NCBI RefSeq assembly: GCF_000208745.1
Contig: NC_030850.1
Coordinates: forward strand, 7,162,509 to 7,226,508
DNA length: 64,000 nt
Origin: Theobroma cacao
Taxonomy: Eukaryota; Streptophyta; Magnoliopsida; Malvales; Malvaceae
Direction: 5' to 3'
In this document: piece after piece, positions 37,006 through 52,523 of the stretch
How the letters are laid out: each line of letters begins with the position of its first letter
Numbering within the stretch: position 1 is the first letter of the stretch
Notes under the pieces: generated by a model
Seen by the model: the letters and a program-made list of their open reading frames with translations, nothing else
What the model was told of the DNA's origin: nothing
The model's database searches: none
Translations under genes and position numbers: made by a program

Positions 37006-39269
37006 TCGAGGACTTTAGTCAGTTTGGACAGTCAGATTAGGGGCCAACAGAGGAAAGTTTGGTAATGCCCAAATCAAATAATGAGGTGGAATACGATGCA
37101 TTGGAAGAGAAAAAGCAATTGGCGTAAAAGGAAGAGACAGATGGGAGGAAAGCAAAGAAGCAGACAAGAAGAAGAAAAGGAAAGAATTGCAATTGTCCGA
37201 ATTCACAATGGCCGATGTTTAGTGCATCTATATCAGACGAGGATATTCAGGGCAGGAATATGGTTTTGCACAGACAGGCCGAGGATGTGTTGAACTTGAG
37301 ATTTTAGCTAAACATCTCGTAAGAATAGAATAATTTTTAATTTTTTAATTAATTGGTGGATATGTGTTGCATTATCTATTTGGGGTTCTGATTGGTATGG
37401 GATGTCGATTTCATATGCTTGGGTGACTTGTGGAGTGGAAGGTGATTGATTTGGTGAGATGTTTGGGGAATTGTGTTTTGTATACAGCTGGTTTATAACA
37501 TAGTTAGGGACAGCAATGATGAGGGTTATTTTCTTTGGCAATAGGTGAAAGCTAGTTTTGATTAGAAAATTATTTCAGATGTGTGTTGATTTAGGAGACG
37601 AAATTGACTAATAGTGATGAACGAATTTTCTGGAGGCTTTAGGACTCTGATTCGGTAGAGTGGGTTGCTTGTCCATCTGTTGGAAGGTCATGAGGAAATT
37701 TTATGGGACATGCATTTTTTGTGACAATTCTGTCGGGTTTGGGGAAGTTAAAGTTGTCTCAACACACGCGTAGAAAGGACAACATTGTAAAGTGTTAATT
37801 GTATTGTTGCAGGAGACATTAAAACCTGATGCAAGTGATAGAATTTTGATGCTCTTCTCTTGTATGTTTCTTTGGGGGGTGGTTGGTGATTGCTTTGAAA
37901 ATGTGTTTGGCAGTTTCCTAGTACAGGGATTCTCATCGGTCTTGTTTTGATGTTGAGAGGTGATTACGTTTATGGTTGATTTGTGTTTTGGGGGGTTTTG
38001 TTTTGCTTTGATTTTATCTATGAGACCTGTGTTATGGGATTGTTTTTGCCAGGGTGGTTATTGCCTTCTTTTTCAATAGGGATCTGGGTAAGACAATGGA
38101 GAGATATGGTGGCTGAGCATTTTTGGTTTCGTCGAGGTGAGGTTTCTTCCAAAGGTTGCAGCTGTGTCGTGGTTCTCCCTATTTGATTACAGTGGTGTCG
38201 TGAGCTCTTAGCAAGGATGATACAATCTGGAAGTTTTTTCTTGGTAGCAGGGTCGCAAATCTAATTCTACGCCGTCTTTAGGATATGTTCTCTCCGCTGG
38301 ATTTAGATTCCTAGTGTTGTTTTCGATGGCTAGGGGTACGGAAATTGCTGTTTTAAGGACTATGGTGTTTGTATCATGCGTTTTCCTCCTTATCCTGAGC
38401 AGTTCCTCTTATATAAACCGTCTCTTTTCATGACTTGGCTTTATACTAAGCTTTTTGTATCACTTTGTGATATTTATATAATAATCTTTAATTAAGAAAA
38501 AAATTATAGTTTTTTTTTATCAAATTGTGGTTTTTGGTTTCTCTTTTCTATATCAATAAATTAAATTTATGTATTTTCATTAAGGAATGATAAACACATT
38601 AATTTGACGATTGTCAACGTTAAATTGATAATATGAATAATTAAAGGATGATATATTTTAAAATTTTAATTAATTAAATGTATGACAATATACATAATAA
38701 ATTGATTTTTAATATTTTTTAGAAATAATTATTTGAATGATATGTAAGTTTTTAATGAACCAAACAAATGAGATGTAGCTTGGGTTATCAATTTATTGAT
38801 ACTAAAGCTTTGGGCACAATTTTCCTTCTGTACTCATCTTTGGATTTTTCTGTAATAAGGTAAGAATCAACATTTAATAGTAATACAAAGATTTAATTTG
38901 TTGACATAAAAAAAAAAAAAGATACAGAAGGAATTAAAAATTCATAATTTGGTCAAGTACAGGTCCGAATCCGTACCTGGGCCGTCCCAAATGATTAATT
39001 ATTTTAATTTTTTACTTATGAAATATTAATTTATTTTAATTAGGTAATACTAATTATTGATAGAAATATTATTTGGGGGGTTAAAAGTGCCGGTGAGAGT
39101 CGGTTTGGAAATTCAAGTCCAACCCAACCCCGACTTCTCACTGTCTTCGAGCCAAGCTAGATTAGATTAGGTACAAACTTTTATTGTTAATTTAATCGAT
39201 TTTAAAAGGATATATTCGTGAACATAACGATTTGGAAAAGCAGAAAGTGATGCGGGAGATCTGCTAGGA
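37006..39269. other. Intergenic region between divergent genes, possible LINE 3' tail
   Basis: Lies between FTSHI4 (minus) and the O-fucosyltransferase gene (plus). No supported gene. The part at about 37560-38500 is T/G-rich and ends TTTTTGTATCACTTTGTGATA then AATAATCTTTAATTAAG, the look of a plant LINE 3' end. It has no reverse-transcriptase frame that I can read. This LINE reading is weak. Confidence 0.4.
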
Positions 39270-42200
39270 ATGGTAAACTACAGAGGCTCTTCTCTTATGA
39301 GAACCTCTTCAACAGCCAAATTTCTCTCTAGGAAACAATCTACTACGACCATTGCTATTTACATAATCTTCCTCTTTGCGTTTTCAATCTTCGTTTTTCT
39401 ATTCAACGCTGGCAACATTGTGGAAGATCAACAAAACCCAATTATCTCTCACGAATCCCATTCCCAATCCCAATCTCAACTTCTACAGGTATGGTTTTAA
39501 TATTTCTCCTGTTTCTGTTAATGGCCAGCTATATTTGAGCCTTTTGAAGAAACGGGTCATTTTCTTTTTACACTATCTGAAATTATATAAATAAATTGGC
39601 AGGCATCTAGCCGTTATTATTATAAAGTGTATGATTTATGTTTAGAATACCATGATGCGGTGTTAAAAAAAAAAAAAGAAGTCAAGGGTAAATTGCCTCT
39701 ATAGTTTCTTCTTGAGTTTTGCAGGTAGCTGATGAAGAACTTTGGGGTGCTCCTTCCAGCCATGGTTTACGTCCATGTGTCAAGCCTACAAGTAGATATA
39801 AAGGTGAAATCTAAAATGTCTTGGTTGCTATCTCACTCCTGCAATCTCTCCTACATAGTTATTATTGTTACTCTGTTGGAAGACACCTTTTTTTTTTTTT
39901 GGAGCATTTGTTTTGTTTAGCATACTCTTATACCCAATGTGCAGTTGTTTTTTTGTTTGTTTATCTGTTAGTTGTCTCCAATTGTGTTTTTCTCTGATTC
40001 CGTTTATGCAATGTCAGCTGCACAAGGGTCCGGCCACTATTTAACAGTGAAAAGCAACGGGGGCTTGAATCAAATGCGCACTGGTGTATGTTTAATTCTG
40101 TCTATTTGTTTGTTTTCTTTTTCTTTTCCCTTTTTGCCTGCTTTTTTCCATATATATGTCTAAGTACATCCAGAGCACATGCAATGATTTTATAGAATAG
40201 AAACTTGCCTTCATGGTTAAGATAGATTTTCCTGCCTGGCATTGAATTTTCTTCTCCTTAAAGGGGTTTATGTCATAGATATTTGTGTCCCTCTTCTTGC
40301 AGATTAAACTTGAACTTGTTTCCTTTCTGCCCCTTACACAGGAGGATGTTAATGGCATTTCTTGTATCAGTTCAGCTCCTAATTCTTTTACTTTCAAAAA
40401 AGCATAAATTAAGAATGTGTCGACTGTATGTTTTTTGTGGGGATGCTTGCTTCATTATAGGAGCAACAAATGTTTGAACAAAAACTTCATGCCTTTATAA
40501 CTAGACGACAAAAGTTTAACTTAAAGTTCTAAATAAATATTCAAAGTGGACCCTTTTTTTTGCCATCTCTCGATGATCGACAGGGGTATTTAATTAGTAA
40601 CTCGGACTTATTATAAACAATGATTTTATCAATTTCAGTTGAAGACAGTGGAGCTTTTTGCCCAGAGTAAACCATTTGTTATTGCTGATATGAAATGGTT
40701 TAAACCTTTTAAGTTAGAGTTAAGAATTGCATGGTTTGTACTCTTTAAGTAAAATGCATATCAGTTTTTACAGCTTTAAGCAGGGTTGGAGGTCTATAAG
40801 TGTTACTGTGGAAAGCTTTTAACAGTTTATGTGTAGAAAAAGGATTTCTTGATGTCGTTTAACATATTGAATGGCTTGAATATATACTTGATTAAGTTTG
40901 TTTTTTAGCTCTAGAATTCATAGTTGTTTTTGGATATTTGCATTCAAGTTTCATGCATGCTGCCGTACTTTTGCCTTGTTGTTTCATTGATCAAAAATCC
41001 AGTAACTGTTCTCTTGTAGATATCAGACATGGTGGCTGTGGCACACATAATGAATGCAACCTTAGTCATTCCACAGCTGGATAAACGGTCCTTCTGGCAA
41101 GACTCAAGGTATTTTCATTTGTTTCTAGCTTAAGTCCAATAAGTTTGTAATATTTTTTGTCTTCGTTTCTGTCCTTTTATTACTTAAGGTCTCCTCTTAT
41201 CATAAATTTTATGGAACAGTACGTTTTCGGATATATTTGATGAGCTTCATTTCATCAAAACTTTACAAGGAGATGTGAGGATTATCAGGGAGCTTCCCAA
41301 GGAACTGGAGCTTGTTCCTCGGGCCCGAAAACACTTTGCTTCCTGGTCTAGCATGGGTTACTACAAAGAAATGATGCACCTTTGGGAGGACCATCAGGTA
41401 TATAAACCATGTTTATTGCTATACTTGTTGGAACTTTATGTTTTAGTTGAGGCCTTAGTTTTAGATACCCTCCAACAGAGATTTATGACATGATTGATCT
41501 ACACATAATTATGTCCTGCTATTAGTCCTAATTAACATTTGTCAAAATATGATTTATTATTTTGTTTAATGCAGTTTTATACCAAGTAGAAAGGAGAACA
41601 TTTTATATACTGAAATCATTTATATGTAGTTTAATAATAAGGCTTAGTTGCCCAAATTCTAATAAATAAATTTTAAAACTGGATGCACTTTTCTAAAATT
41701 TACATGATGCATATTCATCCAAAATAACATCCTTTAGGTACTAAGGGAACCAAGAACGCATGAGTTTGAACTAACATTGCAAAATGAATTGTCTCAAAAT
41801 GGACTTCAGTAGTCCCTAAGTTCAGGTGGCCCACACTAATGGCAGTACCTTATTATATCTATGTTAGACTGCTGCTAAAATCTTCTTATACCATTGATGA
41901 TGATTGAATAAATATCATGCCTATATGTGATCCAATCATCAAATTTTAGCCTCTTTTTCTTATAAAATAAAATCTAGTTTTGAATCCAAGGATGCTGATT
42001 GAGCAACATTTGCAGGTAATCCATGTTGTTAAATCAGATTCTCGACTTGCAAACAACGATCTTCCTCTTGACATACAGAGGTTGAGATGCCGTGCTCTAT
42101 ACCATGCACTCCGCTTCTCTCCCCCAATTCAGAGCTTAGGAAAGGTGAGTTGCTACTCTTTGGTGTTGCTGCCCCTGTTGTTGTAGTGCCCAAACACATG

Positions 42201-44597
42201 CATGCACATGAACTAAAAGGCATGTGAAACTTGTAGGATGCAGCAATAATTTAAGACTTTATAACAAATTCATTGTGTAATGCTAGAATACAATTGAGCC
42301 CAACACATATTCGTGTTTAGTTTCGTTATTGATACATTTAGGAGGTCTCCTATGGGGCTTCCTTTAGATTAGGTTCTGAGTATGTGTGACGGTGACACCA
42401 CAGAAGCTGGTGGATCGGCTGAGAATGCGGGGTGGAAGATACATTGCACTTCACTTAAGATATGAGAAAGACATGCTAGCTTTTACTGGTTGTACTTATG
42501 GTCTGACTGATGCAGAAGCTGAAGAGCTGAGAATAATGAGGTGAGAATCTATCCTTTGTGCTTGTGCATTTACTTACAGGCATGACAGTATCCTTTTCTC
42601 CTCCATTTATTCAAATGGACTAGTTTCAAACAAAAAGAACCCCCTACCTATGCCTATTAAAGCAATCCAGTTCAATGAGGATATAGACCTCTGCCTTTAC
42701 CCTCTCCTGATTCATGTGCTTTGGTTATTGTTGTGTCAATTGCTGGCAACATGATAAACATGATCAATCCCAAGTATTTGCAAAACATAGAAAAGAGATT
42801 TTACCAATTAAACCTCATGGAATACACTAACCTTATAATAATTTCAATTTGCTGCCTTCAAATTTTTGTATTAAATTCTTCAAAGTTTCAGAAAATGTTA
42901 GCTAGTTTCTCCTTCCCTTGATGTGTCTACTAACAGAATGTATATACTTTTTTAGTTAAAGATTATTGAAGATTGGGCAAGAATGTGACTTTTTTGACCA
43001 AGTATTAACATGAAAGAAGTGTTCTTTTTGGTGTTTATGTGCTAGCTTACACTAGATTTTTTAAAATATCTTTCCAGGGATAACACAAAGCATTGGAAGA
43101 TTAAAGAGATAAACTCGACTGAACAGAGACTAGGTGGCTTTTGTCCACTAACTCCGAAGGAAGTTGGAATATTTCTTCAAGCTGTTGGTTATCCTCCATC
43201 AACATTAATTTATGTTGCAGCTGGTGAAATTTATGGTGGTGATGCTCGCCTTTCAGAGCTTATGTATCGCTTCCCAAATCTAGTTTTCAAGGTTGGTGAG
43301 TCTTATTTTAGCTTAGTTTCATTTTTATAATAGTTTGGTGTTGCATAAATCTGCCATGAGGATGAGGTTCCTTCATGACTTGGTGGATTAATTGCCTTCC
43401 TGAATTGGTGGTTTTGTTCATGACAGGAACAACTGGCTACAGAGAAAGAGTTGAAAGCATTTGCTAAGCATGCATCTCAAAGTGCTGCACTAGATTACAT
43501 TATTTCCATAGAAAGCGACGTGTTTGTTCCATCTTATTCAGGTAACATGGCACGAGCTGTTGAGGGGCACCGCAGATTCTTAGGTCATCGGAAGACAATC
43601 ACCCCAGACAGGTAAAAAATAGTAAAGATATTATTATTTTTTGTTCTTTTAAAGGCTGCCAACAAATTTCAATAAGCACCTGAACTATGCATCTTTGACT
43701 TCGATCCAATTTGGAGTCACCCTAGGTCCTCTATATGTTTTGCTTTTATGTTGATTCCCCAAAATGTGAGTTAAGGCAATTCATTGATCCAATTTTCTTT
43801 TCTGGCGCTTCAATTTAGGAAGATGCTAGGAGTGAGCAGTGGAGTCTTCCACAGGAATTCATCTCTGTTGATGTAGTTTGTCTACTTTGGTTCTGGTGTC
43901 TGATAAAAAATATTCTCTTGGAAAAGAAACATGTCTTGTTGGTTTTTTCTTAATACAAGGTTGTATCAACTTTAATGATGGCTTTTTAACTTCTTTCATG
44001 GAAATACTTTGTATTATAATGAGTGCTACCCTACAAATACGTTTTTCCATTATCCTTTTTTCCTGAGAAAATATCATACTTATAAGCAATTTGTGCTCTT
44101 ATCTCAAGGATATTAATTCTTTTGCAGAAAAGGACTTGTCAGGCTTTTTGATGAGTTAGAAGGTGGACAGCACAGAGAAGCATCCTCATTCTCGTACCTT
44201 GTACGGCAGACACACAAGAACAGGTGGCTGTCTTGCAACTACCAACTCTCTATTCTTCATAAATTAGACCCATTTGTGCACTATTTTTGTTAAGGACCTT
44301 ACACAAGTACACTCTGGATAATGTACCAAATTAAGTAGTACTTAAATGCTAAAGGATAGCATGAGTAAAAATTGGAAGTATCTTATTTCATTGTCCAATG
44401 GAATGGCATAATTCTGAATGAATTTTGACATAGTTTGTTTGTCTTTATGTTGCAGACAAGGAGCTCCAAGAAAAAGAAAAGGTCCTTCGCCTGGAATCAA
44501 AGGCAAAGCACGTTTTAGAACTGAAGAATCCTTCTATGAAAATCCGTTCCCTGAGTGTATATGTAGTTCAAAGGTTGTTAAAATGGTTAAAAACTAA
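39270..44597 (+). CDS. O-fucosyltransferase family protein
   Basis: Eleven exons: 39270-39488, 39725-39803, 40018-40085, 41020-41108, 41220-41397, 42016-42144, 42404-42540, 43078-43291, 43427-43611, 44128-44223, 44456-44597. The sum is 1536 nt, 511 aa, all GT-AG and in frame. Type II membrane topology: short cytosolic tail, one span at about 26-46 ([20 protein letters not shown]), then the lumenal catalytic domain, so Golgi is the likely site. Domain marks include [28 protein letters not shown], and [16 protein letters not shown] with the conserved HxR that binds GDP-fucose. The C-terminus is basic and then ends ENPFPECIC. Plant members of this large family act on cell-wall glycans, signalling proteins or cell adhesion, so the acceptor cannot be told from sequence. 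Divergent neighbour of FTSHI4; Arabidopsis At5g64600 may be the counterpart. Confidence 0.93.
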
Positions 44598-46207
44598 TTT
44601 GGATTCACATCCGCAGTATGAACTCAGGGTTGCAGTTTGAGTGGGTATGTAACCAAGACCAAGCTGGAAGGTGCCGTGTATACCTGCATGAAGCAACGGC
44701 TGACTGACCCAAAGTTGTAGAAGCAGAACTCAAATTAAATTGCTAGATAGCCTTCTTCCTACAGTTACCTGGCATAATGTCGAAGTTACTCTACAGCTAA
44801 TTCATTTTTCTGAGCAGCCCCCTTTTCCCCCTTTCCCCTTTTAGGATGCGCATTGCTTTGGCAGGTAAAGCTTTTAGTATCATTTTTTTCCCAGGAAGTT
44901 CACATTTTAGTCAGTGAATTTCTTTGGAGATAATCATTTTTTTTCCTTTTTATACCTTTAAACACATGATGATAGTGACATGTATTATTAGAAGACAAAC
45001 AAGAGCCAAGCATGATTGTAGTGTAATTTAATAGTTTAATAATAAATACGCACAGTTTATGTATTTTACCGCCTTTCTTAGGTTCTCTCCCCACCATGTC
45101 CACATCCCCACTGGACCATTTTCATCATACCTAGTACTTTCTGCTTATAACAATTTATCCTTTCGTTTACTATCCCATTCTCTCTCTCTTTTTTTTTTTT
45201 TTTCATATTGATCTTGAATTCTTGGTTATTTAACTATATTAATTTAAAATCAATAGATTTTAATTTCTTTTTATCAATAAATGAGCTTGGTTTAATGTAC
45301 CTTTCTCAAAGACATCTTTGGTAAAACAATATTTTTATTGTATGGTAGAGATAATTTGAGTAACGTATAACTGTTTAATGGGGTAACAATACGTAAGCTG
45401 AATTTCTATGATATTCTGTGCTTGGCAAACAATGCAGGTTAAATTCAGTATTAGCAATCACTTGTCCAAGGATGCTATTGACTACATAGTACATTCATTT
45501 GGATTTTCCACATGTATATCAATATTCCGACATTCTTACATCAAGAAGATTGGGGTTTCCATTTTAACAACCAATCCAAAGATGAAATGCTTGTTGGATC
45601 CTATATATGAGAAAGATAGGCAAAGATAAGTCCATATAAAAACTTGCAATGCCACACACCCACCAATACAATCTTTTAGAAATATAGAAATTGAGGAAGC
45701 CATGTGAATTATAAATTAATGATCGACCAAGTCATTCAACTACAAAATCTTGATGAACTTTCGTATAGAATTTGAAAATTTAACTTCCTGGACAATGGCG
45801 TATTATTTCTTATTTGTCCATAAGATTATCCCCATCTAAGGGGATATCCAAACATCAGTAAGGCTAAAGCTACCATTAATTTGATTCCAGAAAATTACAA
45901 TTTAAGAGTTCACGTGTCATGTTTGATGATGGCACTTCATTGAATCATACACCATCTGCACAGCCCAACCTTGTAATTTTGATCACTTTAATACATCCAT
46001 GAAGTCTTAAAAAGACTTTGACATAGCATTTCCCCTTTTTCAATGTAACAGTTTCCAATCTATGGAAATTCAGACACAACAAGCAATAGGCAAGGGCCTC
46101 TCACCTCACCTCTTATCGTACATCTTGACTTCCAAGAAGAAAAATTTGCACTCAAAGTGATGCATTTAATAAATTACTCATTAATCCAAAAGGATCCCAG
46201 AGATCTT
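44598..46207. other. Intergenic region, no gene seen
   Basis: Contains the 3' UTRs of the O-fucosyltransferase gene (plus) and of the microprotein gene (minus). A long T-run sits near 45190-45203. The plus-strand frame at 45408-45629 shows no motif I know and is not called. Confidence 0.55.
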
Positions 46208-48222
46208 TCAGGATGATTGAGATCTATGTGCTAAAGCTTCACGTTCAAGACGACGCCGTTCTCGCTGAAACAAAACCAAATAAAAACCCCAAGCCTTAAG
46301 TTTGAAACCAAACATATGTCATGTATGTGCAGTATGTATTTGATGACAATATGCATCCAATGTGCAACACAAGTTGAGTGATAATCACAATGGCTAAGCA
46401 CAAAAACTTATTAAAAGGGGCCAGATTAATGAAGCTGCAGTCCACCAAGACACCAATGCACATATCACATTCAAAATTTAGTACATATTTGATAGTTTGA
46501 AACATTATTTTGCCCCTTGAAAGGTTCTATGACTTTATTATGGTACTATTGAACCTTGATATAACATCATATACTATGTAATAGGTAACTGCAGAAAGAA
46601 AGATTCTGCAAAACAAAAGATAACTTTACTAAAGTATACAGAGAGAACATTGAGTATAGATGCACATGTACATCACACAGATTGAGAGTGTGTATTTTTC
46701 TGCATGCTCTAGTTCCTCATATATCCTACGACTACCTCTGATTACATCCTATATATTTGCAAACATCCTCAAGAAAACAATCTGACTGTGGTAAAGTAAA
46801 AACCTTTTCGACCTCCCAAGAAAGAATAAAATAAGACAGCAGCAATAATTGCCCATATTAGTTTGTCATCCCACTTTTATCTCTCAGATCCTAAGCCAAC
46901 GAAAACAATGTCTAAGAAAAGAAGATTAAAGGAGTAAAAATAAGGTGATTGGGAGTTCTCAGAATTAACCTAACTCTAGGATGACAGAACCCTGCTATTG
47001 TTAAATAAATATTACTCCTCGGACAAGCATAACAATTTATGATTTTTTGTATGACTTAATCTCTCCAAAGATGACCACTATGGATTAGTTCTTGAGCAGT
47101 TCATATCAATGATGCTTCAGTTATTTTTCATTCAAGCATTGGTAACAGATTAAATATAAACCATTACAAGGTTATACTGATAAAATACAAACTCCTGTAC
47201 AATTCATTTCTCCTTTATTGAGGATGCTCTTTAAAATGGGCTTTTATAGTCATTCATAATCTGGTAAATCTCTTTGTGGCAAATAAACTACTAGTTATTT
47301 GATGTTTAGTGCTTGAAAGAAAAGTTTAACTATGTTGTTTGAGCAGCAAATTTTCATTTGGTATGTGCACAGCATTGGGCTCATATTTGTACTTGAGACC
47401 AACTCCAAAGTCTAAAGTAACATAAGACCCCCCACTCACCCCCCAACATGCAGACTGCACATCTTTGTTAGTGTAAGCTGAAGACCTATGCGTGAAGCCA
47501 GTTTTGGAGCAGTTAATAACAATTTGAGATGCAACAAAATGGAAGAAGAGGTTGCAAGCTATAGTTGGTCCAAATTTGAGGGTGGATCGACACTGTTAAG
47601 AATGGAAAGCCTTGAAAGTCAAAAACAGAGGAAAAAGGGGTTCTAAATCATCATCAAGGCTTAGCAGAGAACAATGGGTAAAGTAGTCCAATATCCTAAT
47701 AAAGTAACAAATTACAATCTGAATGCTCCGTGATGCAAAGGAAATGGATGAAGAAAATGACTTTAGATTGATAGTAAACGTATAGAATAATGCTAAACTA
47801 TTCCTATCTCATCAAGATTGCCCTAACAGTCACAAGAACAATAATGGCAAGCAATTGAAAAACAAAATCCAACCTCATCATAGGCAAAAGGAACCAACTT
47901 TTACCCATTTTAGTTCTGATTGCAACAAATACTACTATAATTTAAGCATCATTTCATTTGTGTCCCTTAGAACAAGAAAATGCAAACACGTGAGAGGCTA
48001 AATAAATCCCTTCAGACTTGAGCAGCAACAAATATAAAAAAATAATAAAACAAAGTTGCGGGCAAGAAAATGAAAGAAGGGAAGTGTGGAGAAACAAACC
48101 CGTCTTTCCCAGTAAGGAAGGAAGCAGACAAAATCATAGACAGGAGTAATGGTTGAGACCAAGACAACGTTGAGGCCAGTGAACACTAACAGCGCTGTCA
48201 TAGGCCGTGTTCTGTGGGGCAT
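46208..48222 (-). CDS. 59-aa membrane microprotein, two exons
   Basis: Exon 1 is 48222-48100 (41 codons), exon 2 is 46264-46208 (18 codons plus stop), joined across a 1.8-kb intron (donor CGG|GTTTGT, acceptor TTTCAG). The protein starts MPHRTRPMTALLVFTGLNVV, has one hydrophobic segment at about 8-30, then YDFVCFLPYWERR and a strongly basic tail RERRRLEREALAHRSQSS. The junction falls inside an arginine/glutamate run that reads smoothly across both exons. That is good evidence for the splice. It looks like a small single-pass membrane protein with a basic soluble tail. I recall similar short hypothetical proteins in plants but no function. Upstream, at 48325-48354, is a (GGAAA)n run that would be a pyrimidine-rich leader. 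Too small for most gene callers. Confidence 0.72.
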
Positions 48223-48324
48223 CTGTGCTTTATCCTCTGCGAATCAGTAAGTTATAGAATTTTAGTTAATAGTGATTTGATTGATCAATTTCCAAAACAC
48301 CCATCGCAGAAAAAGAAAAGATAA

Positions 48325-48354
48325 GAAAGGAAAGGAAAGGAAAGGAAAGGAAAG
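48325..48354. repeat. (GGAAA)n microsatellite
   Basis: Six near-perfect GGAAA units about 100 bases upstream of the microprotein ATG, so probably in its 5' leader or core promoter, where it reads as TTTCC on the coding strand. Confidence 0.8.
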
Positions 48355-48479
48355 AAGAGAAAAAAAAAATACATGGACTTGAGAAATTAGCGAGGCGACA
48401 CAAGGCAAGAGTCGGAGGCTGGAAGTGGAGGAGACGGCGCGTTACCAACTCAGAGCGGAGCCGTATAGTGAACAATATA

Positions 48480-49700
48480 CTGTTGTTTTAACTGTCGAAC
48501 TTCTTGGTTTGGGGTTTTAAAGGACGGTTTGGGCTTCACGATGTCACAAGAAAAAAAAAAGTGACTGAATACTGGACGCAAAGTCCCACTGTCACGGATT
48601 CCCATGTCTAATTCAGTACATAAAATTGATATAGTGATTAGAAGATTTATATTTATATTTATATATTTATTTATTTATTTATTTTGATTAATATGATGTT
48701 TGTAATATTTTATTTTATTAATTTTTAATTAAAAATTTAAATTCATGATAAGTGATATTAGAGTATATCTGAAATTTTTTTTTTATGTTTGAAGTTATGA
48801 AAAATAAAAAAATTGAGATAATTCGAATAAAATATCATAAATATCATGTTAGAAAGAGTTAAGCTATATCTAAAATATATAAATATATATTTTTATTATT
48901 TATCAAATATATTTTTTGAATTAAAAACGTGAATTGTATCATCTATATCTACTTTCACTCAAATTTATGCTTATTATATAGGACGAAAATGTTATTTTTT
49001 TTTTCTCTTTATTTGTTTGATTACCCTGAAAACATTTTTGACATTACTTGATATCTTATACACTTTGTCCAAAGCTCATGTGCCCTCAAACTCTTACTTG
49101 ACCGATTCACGTCCTTTTAAGGACTAGTATTTCAGAGGAAATCTCTAGGCTCGTGTATTGTTTTTTCTGGATTTTTTTAATAAAGTATTTTTGCTATGAG
49201 ACTCCATGTTCATTGCTTTACCACGAAGCTAATCAGACTTTGCCTGGAACCTCATTGCTAATACAACTATGACTGTCCCCCGGAGATGGTCTGACTGATT
49301 ACTTGACCTACACATCCACCCTTTTCTTTTCCTGAATTGTTTTTTTGTATACTTGGACAAGTTTTTCCTTTTTATCTGTTTGTCATTCCCTGTTTGGCTT
49401 CCATTACTTTGAAACCATGAAAACTTCTTTAACATTACCTTTTGACCAATTCTGGCATCCTCAAACTCTTACTTGATCAATTCCACTCTTTTTCAGAACT
49501 AGTCTTTCAGAGTAAATCCCCCAGACTAATAAATCGTCTTGAAAATATATTAATCTTTCTTAATTAAGTTGTTATTATTTGACTGCTGTGTTTTGACTGT
49601 TATCATAGCTCCTTCAACAAACGATTAAAATAACAGTACCAGGGATGGTATACTGTTAGCATGGACCAAGTAGCTTTTGAGCTCCCTCTTTGGCCTTCAC
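48480..49700. other. Shared upstream region of the microprotein and squalene monooxygenase genes
   Basis: The two genes diverge from here. The centre (48640-49010) is AT-rich. A diverged direct repeat is at 49084-49152 and 49459-49527. No coding stretch is supported. Confidence 0.55.
49084..49527. repeat. Pair of ~70-bp direct repeats upstream of squalene monooxygenase
   Basis: CCTCAAACTCTTACTTGA starts at 49084 and at 49459. The similarity continues through ACTAGTNTTTCAGAGNAAAT to CTAGGCT / CCAGACT. The spacing is 375 bp. The copies are clearly related but diverged; they lie about 180-690 bp before the gene's TATA box. Confidence 0.6.
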
Positions 49701-49705
49701 AAGCC

Positions 49706-49712
49706 TATAAAA
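49706..49712 (+). promoter_or_regulatory. TATA box of the squalene monooxygenase gene
   Basis: TATAAAA in the context AGCCTATAAAAGCC, 64 bases upstream of the ATG at 49776. It lies downstream of an in-frame ATG at 49677, which argues against that earlier start. Confidence 0.7.
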
Positions 49713-49775
49713 GCCTCAAAGTTCAGTTGCTGGAAACATAGAACTCAAAACACACACAATTCTTTTTTGGAGAAG

Positions 49776-52523
<2,748 letters not shown>

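Noticed and set aside
49677..49775. Upstream in-frame ATG of the squalene monooxygenase gene
   Set aside because: A good TATA box (49706-49712) lies downstream of it, so the transcript should start after it. The extra residues do not resemble the family.
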